A stretch of 64,000 nt of DNA from assembly GCA_005765155.1 (NCBI GenBank), contig VCCP01000008.1, positions 1,302,001 to 1,366,000 on the forward strand, read 5' to 3'. Origin of the DNA: Zelopaecilomyces penicillatus (lineage: Eukaryota; Ascomycota; Sordariomycetes; Hypocreales; Pseudodiploosporaceae). Below, in pieces: positions 58,433-64,000 of this stretch. Under the pieces are notes generated by a model. It saw nothing but the letters and a program-made list of their open reading frames with translations, searched no databases and was not told the DNA's origin. A program made the position numbers and the translations under genes. The stretch's first letter is position 1, and every line of letters starts with the position of its first letter.

Positions 58433-60972
58433 TTAACCCATGTTCACATCCTCATCATCCGCACCAGCAGACAGCCCGCTGCCGCTACCATTTCCAGTTT
58501 CTGTGCCCGCCTCCAGCATAGAGCCTTTAATGGGTACCGCGAGGCGCGGCCACACCCTCTTATACAGGCTGATGCCCACAGAGTCCTGTGGGTTGATGCG
58601 CCCGTCAAAGGTCGCCTTGAGGTATCCGTGCGTACCCAGGGGCTCCTTGATGAAGCCGCTGCGACCTCGCTTAGTCCAGAGAGGCATCGCCTTGAACCAC
58701 TCCACGTCCTCACGGTTGAAGAACATGTAACGTATAGTAACGATGGTCTTGTGGATGTGGTATGGGTGGCCGGTAAGGATCACCCGCTTTGCGACTACTC
58801 TGGCAGTCGAGGGGGGAACGGCGGTACCTGTGCCAACCAAAGTGAGGCCGGCATAGGATCCCTCCTCTGCTTGATTCTCTTCAGCGCTGTTCTTCTTGAA
58901 GAAGAGCACTGGCACGGAGCCCCAGGTGACGGGACCCATGAATGTGGCGATGGCAGATTGGCCCGGGTGGAGGTACCGGCAGTACTTGTGAACGTCGTTT
59001 GGCGTTGTACCTGACTGTGAGTAAAGGGGCTTAACCGTCATTCGCCGGGGGCCACACTGCACGATGAGCTCTTCCTTGGACTTGATTGACTTGTGGTAGT
59101 CGGAGCTGAGGTTGATCAGGTAGTTGACTGATGTCGTCTTATTCTCGTGCCTAAGCAGAGAGAATAACGTCAAGGGCGAGCTGGGGTTGTAGAACTTCGC
59201 CATATCGGCAGAAACGCCCCTGATGTAAACATGAACCCGGGTCCCGGGCTCAACTCCACCGACAAGCGCCTCCCGAGTTGATCTTGACCTTGAAGCCTGG
59301 TAATCCGGAATCCGCAGCAGCCGCTGCCAGTTTTCAGGCTCGTGTGCCCGGTCCTCATCCACCTGCCATGGGCTGGTTCGTAGGCTCTTCAAGCCACGAT
59401 ACCGCGCAAGTCTCTCCCTAGCGAGCGCGCCAGGGTGCAGTTCGATTTCATCGGGGAACTCTTTGTCGTCCTCTGCCTCATCGTGTTTTCGCATGCGATA
59501 TTGCTCCAGCTGTGCGGCGTCCTCCTCCTCGTCTGGCATCCTCTCAGACTGGGGGTATTCAGAAGGCCCCCCCTCTGTCGGCTCAGGTGGGGCGTAGCCC
59601 TCGATACCATCCTCGGGACCAGCCTTGTCCTCTTCATCGTCGGCATTGTCATCTCCCATTTCCAGATCCTCCACATCGGAACCCGAGTCTGAGACGTCTT
59701 CTAGATACCACGCTGATTGGTATTTGGAAGTTCCCTTTGGCACCTTCTTGATGAGATTTCTAGACTCCGCATCCTCGTCGGAGAAGTAATGGTGATCATC
59801 AAGTAGTACGCCCTTCTTCTCCGCATTCACTGCCGACATATCGAGATCGTTGTCGTCCGCATCCATCATGACATCTTCCGGGGCGAGTTCGTTCAGGTCA
59901 TCCTGATCCTCTGATGGCTCATCTAAAACCTTATCTTCTTCTCCCTCTACAGCCATAATCTCGCCCTTCTTCTTGATGTGTTTTGTCAAAGGTGCTGCCA
60001 AAATCTTCTCAATCTGGTACGTGCCCCAGTCGCCAATTTGTATCAGGCGATCCGCCTTCAGACCCCTACCCCGAACAACACCAGTGATGACTGTAGAATC
60101 GGATTCGGATTGTGCAAACTGGACATTTTCAGCCAACATCCAGCTTCTATCTTCCCTCCACCGAACTCCCTTGGGCGTTGTGCTGCAAAGAGATCGAATC
60201 AGGTTGGAACAGTCTTGTCGGTTATCGAGGCTGTAAAGCTTGTCCTGCTCCGGGTGAAAATGAGTGATGAAGGACTTGAGTGAGCCCATGACGCCTGGCC
60301 GCTGCTTTGCGGGTTCAATTGTGTCTAGGTGCTGTACAATCGTGAACAGTGTAGACAATCCCTGGCTTTCAACGCTTCGCAGGATCAATTCGCCCAGCGC
60401 ATCCACCTCCACATTGGCCGAGAGAATCACCACCACGAAGTCTGCTACCCTAGCGGCATCCAGACATGCGACAAGATCACGCTGCAGCGGGACATACTGT
60501 ATGTTCTGCTTGAAACGCTCGATGGAGACCTGGAAGTTGCCGTCCTGCACTTGAGTGTCGATATCGAGGCTACCGTTGAGTTGCTGAATCGCGGCTTTGG
60601 CGTCGCTGTCTGCACATAGCGGCAGAACAGCTACAACTCTGGGAGCGGCATCTTTTCCAGAGAATATTGAGTTTCCCTTGAGATGCTCCTTGTGCTTTGA
60701 AAGTCGGGCCTGCTTGGCCTGGTTTCGTCGATCCAACTTGGACATGATTTGTTGGTGGGGGGTCTTTCTCAGTCCGCGCTCGTTAGGAACTCGGCCTACA
60801 ATGGTGAGAGAAATATCAGCAAAAACATTCCTATTAATAAAGATACTTGTTGCGCATATTTACCTTTTGCGCGATCCCTCAGCTCATGCTTGGACGCCGC
60901 CTTGGATTTATACGGCTTGTGGCTGACCTTGGTCGTTGGCCGATGGGAATGCTGGGCCGCTGTGGCAGACAT
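58433..60972 (-). CDS. TSR1: TSR1, 40S ribosomal subunit maturation factor
   Basis: Exons 60972-60864 and 60795-58433, joined by a 68-bp phase-1 intron, give 823 residues. TSR1 is a GTPase-like but inactive relative of Bms1 that binds pre-40S particles and blocks premature mRNA joining. The N-terminus HRPTTKVSHKPYKSKAASK is diagnostic. The pseudo-GTPase region follows (VVAVLPLCADSD, then PLQRDLVACLDAARVADFVVVIL), then a long acidic stretch (about residues 300-480), then the C-terminal AARP2CN/Bms1-Tsr1 domains with the VTWGSVPVLFFKK region, ILTGHPYHIHKTIVTIRYMFF and the KEPLGTHGYLKATFDGRI segment. It lies head-to-head with UTP7, another ribosome-biogenesis gene, over 392 bp. Nuclear and cytoplasmic pre-40S action is expected. 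Confidence 0.96.
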
Positions 60973-61364
60973 TTTGTCGTCACCGCCAGCCTTGAACCGG
61001 AATGGTAACGAAGCCAGATTTACACACAAATTATTTGGCCAAACGACAGTAGATTCGGCAAATAACAAGAGGCGTTTTTGTCGTCCCAAATTCGATTATG
61101 GATTGGCGACGATTAATGCGGCAGAATGCATGTGTATGTGGTGTTGGTGGGGTAATCAGGGTTTATCATGAATTTTTCTTTTCGGTACATTATCGATAAG
61201 CCTCGGTGGATCTCGCCCCCACCAATAGCCGCCCTGCGATAGCGGTCCCTGTCGTTCCAGGCGGTGGAAATTTTGTTTGGCGGGCTTTGCTCTGCCTCTC
61301 AATTCGTCCCGCGAAAGCATTGAGTTGCAAGTTTCGTAACCGTCGACGACAACAACACTACACA
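60973..61364. promoter_or_regulatory. Divergent TSR1/UTP7 promoter
   Basis: 392 bp between the two ribosome-biogenesis start codons. An ATTTTTC-containing A/T tract near 61170 faintly resembles an RRPE-type site, but not convincingly. Confidence 0.5.
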
Positions 61365-63095
61365 ATGGAGGCCGACACGATAGATGCGCCACTCACCAAA
61401 GTGCGCGACAATGGCGCCGTTATCGTGGAAAAAACACGTACAGACCTCGTCCCTAGCCATGAACGGGCCAAGATCCGCCGTCGGAGGGAGGCCGAGAAAG
61501 CCTACGGCCGCGGCAGCAAGATCGACACCAAGCAGATCAAGGACAGGAAACTGCGGCGGAACCTGAAGCATCTTGAAGGAAAATACCAGTCCGCCGCTAT
61601 GCAAGCCAAAGATGCCGAGATTCTGCTCGAGCACACGCCGGGTTTCCTCGAGGCCGAAGGGGAGATGGAGCGCACCTACAAGGTCCGGCAAGACGAAATC
61701 GCAGACAACGTGGCCGTCGAGACAGCAATGAAGAAATTCGAACTCAAGCTGGATCAGTTAGGCCCGTATCTGTGCGAATATACTAAGAACGGACGTGATC
61801 TCCTTCTAGCCGGCCGGAAGGGTCATGTCGCGACGATGGACTGGCGATCGGGCAAGCTTGGCTGTGAGATCCAGCTGGGTGAGACGGTGCGCGACGCCAG
61901 GTGGCTGCACAACAACCAGTATTTTGCAGTTGCGCAGAAGAAATATGTTTATATCTACGATCACAATGGTGTTGAGCTGCATTGCCTAAGGAAACACTCC
62001 GAGGTTACTCACATGGAATTCTTGCCTTATCACTTCCTGCTTGCAACAATGGTAAGTCTTGCTACTCGGAAATAAAAGAAATGAATAGTGTTGCGGTATC
62101 AGCAATGGCTAACTCTGGCGCAGAATACCGGTGGTGTTTTGAAATACCAAGATACGTCGACTGGTCAATTGGTTGCTGAGATGCCCTCTCGGTTAGGTCA
62201 ACCCGTGTCCATGACATACAACAACTACAACGCAGTCATACACGCCGGCCACCAAAATGGCACAGTAACTCTATGGACGCCAAACTCCGCCGACCCTGTA
62301 GTTAAGCTACTAGCTCACAGGGGTCCTGTACGATCCTTAGCAGTTGACCGAGAAGGCCGATACATGGTCTCGACCGGCCAAGATCAGAAAATGGCCGTCT
62401 GGGATATTAGAATGTTCAAGGAGGTGAACAGCTACTACACTCACAGACCCGCATCATCAGTCTCCATCTCAGATTCTGGTCTCACAGCAGTCGGGTGGGG
62501 CACCTCAACCACCGTCTGGAAGGGTCTCTTCGACAAGAACGCTCCAGTACAGGAAAAGGTCAAAAGCCCATACATGGCCTGGGGCGGCGAGGGCCACGCA
62601 ATCGAGCGAGTCCGATGGTGCCCATACGAAGATATCCTCGGCGTAGGCCACGACGCCGGCTTCTCCTCCATCATCATCCCCGGCGCCGGTGAAGCCAACT
62701 TTGACGCCTTCGAAGCCAACCCCTTCGAGACCGCCAAGCAGCGACAAGAATCTGAAGTCAAGGGCCTGCTGAACAAGCTGTCACCCGAGATGATTGCCCT
62801 AGATCCCAACTTTATCGGTAATCTGGATCTGCGGTCCGACGCTCAGCGCAAGGCCGATAGGGATCTGGACGCCAAGCCCGTAAACGCAGACGAGGAAATC
62901 AAGAACCGGGCCAGAGGTCGCAATGGCGCGCTGAAGAAGTACCTACGGAAACAGAGGAAGAGGAACGTCATTGACGAGAAGAAGCTCAAGGCGGATGAGG
63001 TATGGAATGAGATGCAGAAGAAAAACGATAAGAAGCGCAAGGAGGTCGAGGCGAATCTGGGGCCGGCATTGGCCAGATTTGCGAGAAAAGAGTAA
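61365..63095 (+). CDS. UTP7: UTP7, WD-repeat component of the SSU processome
   Basis: Exons 61365-62051 and 62124-63095, joined by a 72-bp phase-0 intron, give 552 residues. The N-terminal 130 residues are charged and helical (KIRRRREAEKAYGRGSKID, KLRRNLKHLEGKY). A seven-bladed WD-type propeller follows, with recognisable blades GRDLLLAGRKGHVATMDWRS, AVIHAGHQNGTVTLW and GRYMVSTGQDQKMAVWDIR, and the UTP7/WDR46 motif SPYMAWGGEGHAIERVRWCPYEDILGVGH. The C-terminal BING4-type tail is basic (KNRARGRNGALKKYLRKQRKR). It is needed for early 18S rRNA processing in the nucleolus. The start ATG is in an ACACAATGG context. Confidence 0.96.
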
Positions 63096-63512
63096 TGGGA
63101 GATGTAGAACAAGCACATGCTTGCCAACTTTAGCTGTATATGAATGTCAAGTCAATACCCCCTTGAAATCTGAACATGTTATACACCTAAGTTGCTCTCT
63201 TGTTCCTGTCTATTGCAACCTTGTTTGTATGATTGTCTCGTGTCTTTTCTTTTCTATATCCTCTTTACCTGTATGCATTCCATTTCCGAAACATCACCTG
63301 CGCGCGCCCAAATGCCATATGAGTCGCTATGTGTTTGCCCCCCTTAGCCACAACCACCCAACCACCATTTTTTTCTCCTCAATAATACCAGCCATCGCAC
63401 AATTCCAGAATCCATGAAGCACCCCAACGCCCGGTTTAGATGTAACCTTTTTTAACTTGAGTAAGATGGAAAAAAAAAACTCTACACTCATTCCATAGCA
63501 AAGTTTCACCTT
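63096..63512. other. Convergent 3' spacer between UTP7 and PTH2
   Basis: 417 bp with pyrimidine-rich and poly-A tracts, presumably both 3' UTRs. Confidence 0.5.
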
Positions 63513-64000
63513 TTACAGAAGCTTCAGGTGTCCAGTGATTTGATCCACGACGCTCTTTGGCGCCGGCCCAACGCCCAGCACGGTCATGCTGCCGGCCTCG
63601 ATTTGGGTGCGACCAGCGTCCTGGATGACTTCGGCAGTGACGCCCAGAGAGCGAGCTTTGCGACGCAGCTCGAGCATCTCATCTTGGCTCTTGATCTGTA
63701 CGGCAATCTTGGCCTGGCCGAGGCGCTCCCAGCGGGAAAGTAGCTTGTGCTCGGGGCTGTCGCGGCCAGCGCGGGAGAGATTTTTGTAGCATGCGAGGGT
63801 TGCGTGGGAGCATTGAGCGGCGATTTTTCCTTAGGAGTAAGAATGTTAGTCTGATGGCCTACATAATATGTAATGTTGAGAGGAGTAATATAGTGGAAGT
63901 CGTTGTCACAATCTGCGAGCTATGCAGAGCCCCGAGGAGATACATACCTTTAGTCATGCCCAAATCCGTCCTCACCACCAAAACCAGCTTGCACTCCTCG
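63513..64000 (-). CDS. PTH2: Peptidyl-tRNA hydrolase 2, 3' part (runs off the window)
   Basis: Partial: the exon at 64000-63948 continues beyond the window, and the last exon is 63829-63513 with the stop at 63513-63515. A 118-bp phase-1 intron interrupts the signature, which joins as LVLVVRTDLGMTKGKIAAQCSHATLACYK across the splice. The remainder (WERLGQAKIAVQIKSQDEM, then LGVTAEVIQDAGRTQIEAGS, then GPAPKSVVDQITGHLKLL) covers the compact PTH2 fold to its usual C-terminus. The enzyme frees peptides from peptidyl-tRNA; fungal PTH2 is associated with mitochondria or cytosol. The 5' end, including any N-terminal membrane anchor, is outside the window. Confidence 0.93.

Overview
The window looks like nuclear DNA of a filamentous ascomycete, most likely a Sordariomycete close to Hypocreales. 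Genes are interrupted by short GT-AG introns of about 48-150 bp. Families are fungal (CFEM surface protein, ABCC transporter, DUF3425-type bZIPs, highly reducing PKS), and spacers carry microsatellites and AT-rich decayed blocks. The species assignment is inference. No tRNA, rRNA or CRISPR was found.

Layout. 1-4.5 kb: an orphan PaxB/Pyr4-like membrane terpene cyclase and a small P-loop kinase-like gene. 4.5-26.3 kb: about 22 kb with no gene I can defend, at ordinary base composition and rich in microsatellites and homopolymers. 26.3-37.5 kb: the apparent wreck of a secondary-metabolite locus. It holds an intact beta-propeller (SMP-30-like) gene, an MFS sugar-transporter pseudogene split by an AT-rich block, the ER-KR-ACP tail of a highly reducing PKS with frameshifts, a deletion and a stop, and an O-methyltransferase with one frameshift near its end.

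38.5-48.3 kb: a complete arsenic-detoxification cluster. It has arsenite methyltransferase (arsM), a divergent bZIP, a dead piggyBac-like transposon, ArsH, a rhodanese-type arsenate reductase (Acr2), the ACR3 arsenite efflux pump and a second bZIP. Acr2 would reduce arsenate to arsenite, ACR3 would export it, ArsM would methylate it and ArsH would oxidise trivalent organoarsenicals. The acr2/acr3 divergent promoter holds three copies of a 23-bp composite element, TGTCATGYCC-N6-TGATTGG (the right half is an inverted CCAAT box). A fourth copy and a degenerate fifth lie upstream of the second bZIP. This looks like a shared cis-regulatory code for the cluster and is the most interesting signal in the window.

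49.4-55.8 kb: a CFEM-like GPI protein and a full-length ABCC transporter. 57.5-64 kb: conserved housekeeping genes, namely a RidA-family protein, TSR1 and UTP7 (two ribosome-biogenesis factors sharing a divergent promoter) and the 3' part of peptidyl-tRNA hydrolase 2, which runs off the window. Exon coordinates were derived by hand from splice motifs, reading phase and family similarity, without transcript data.
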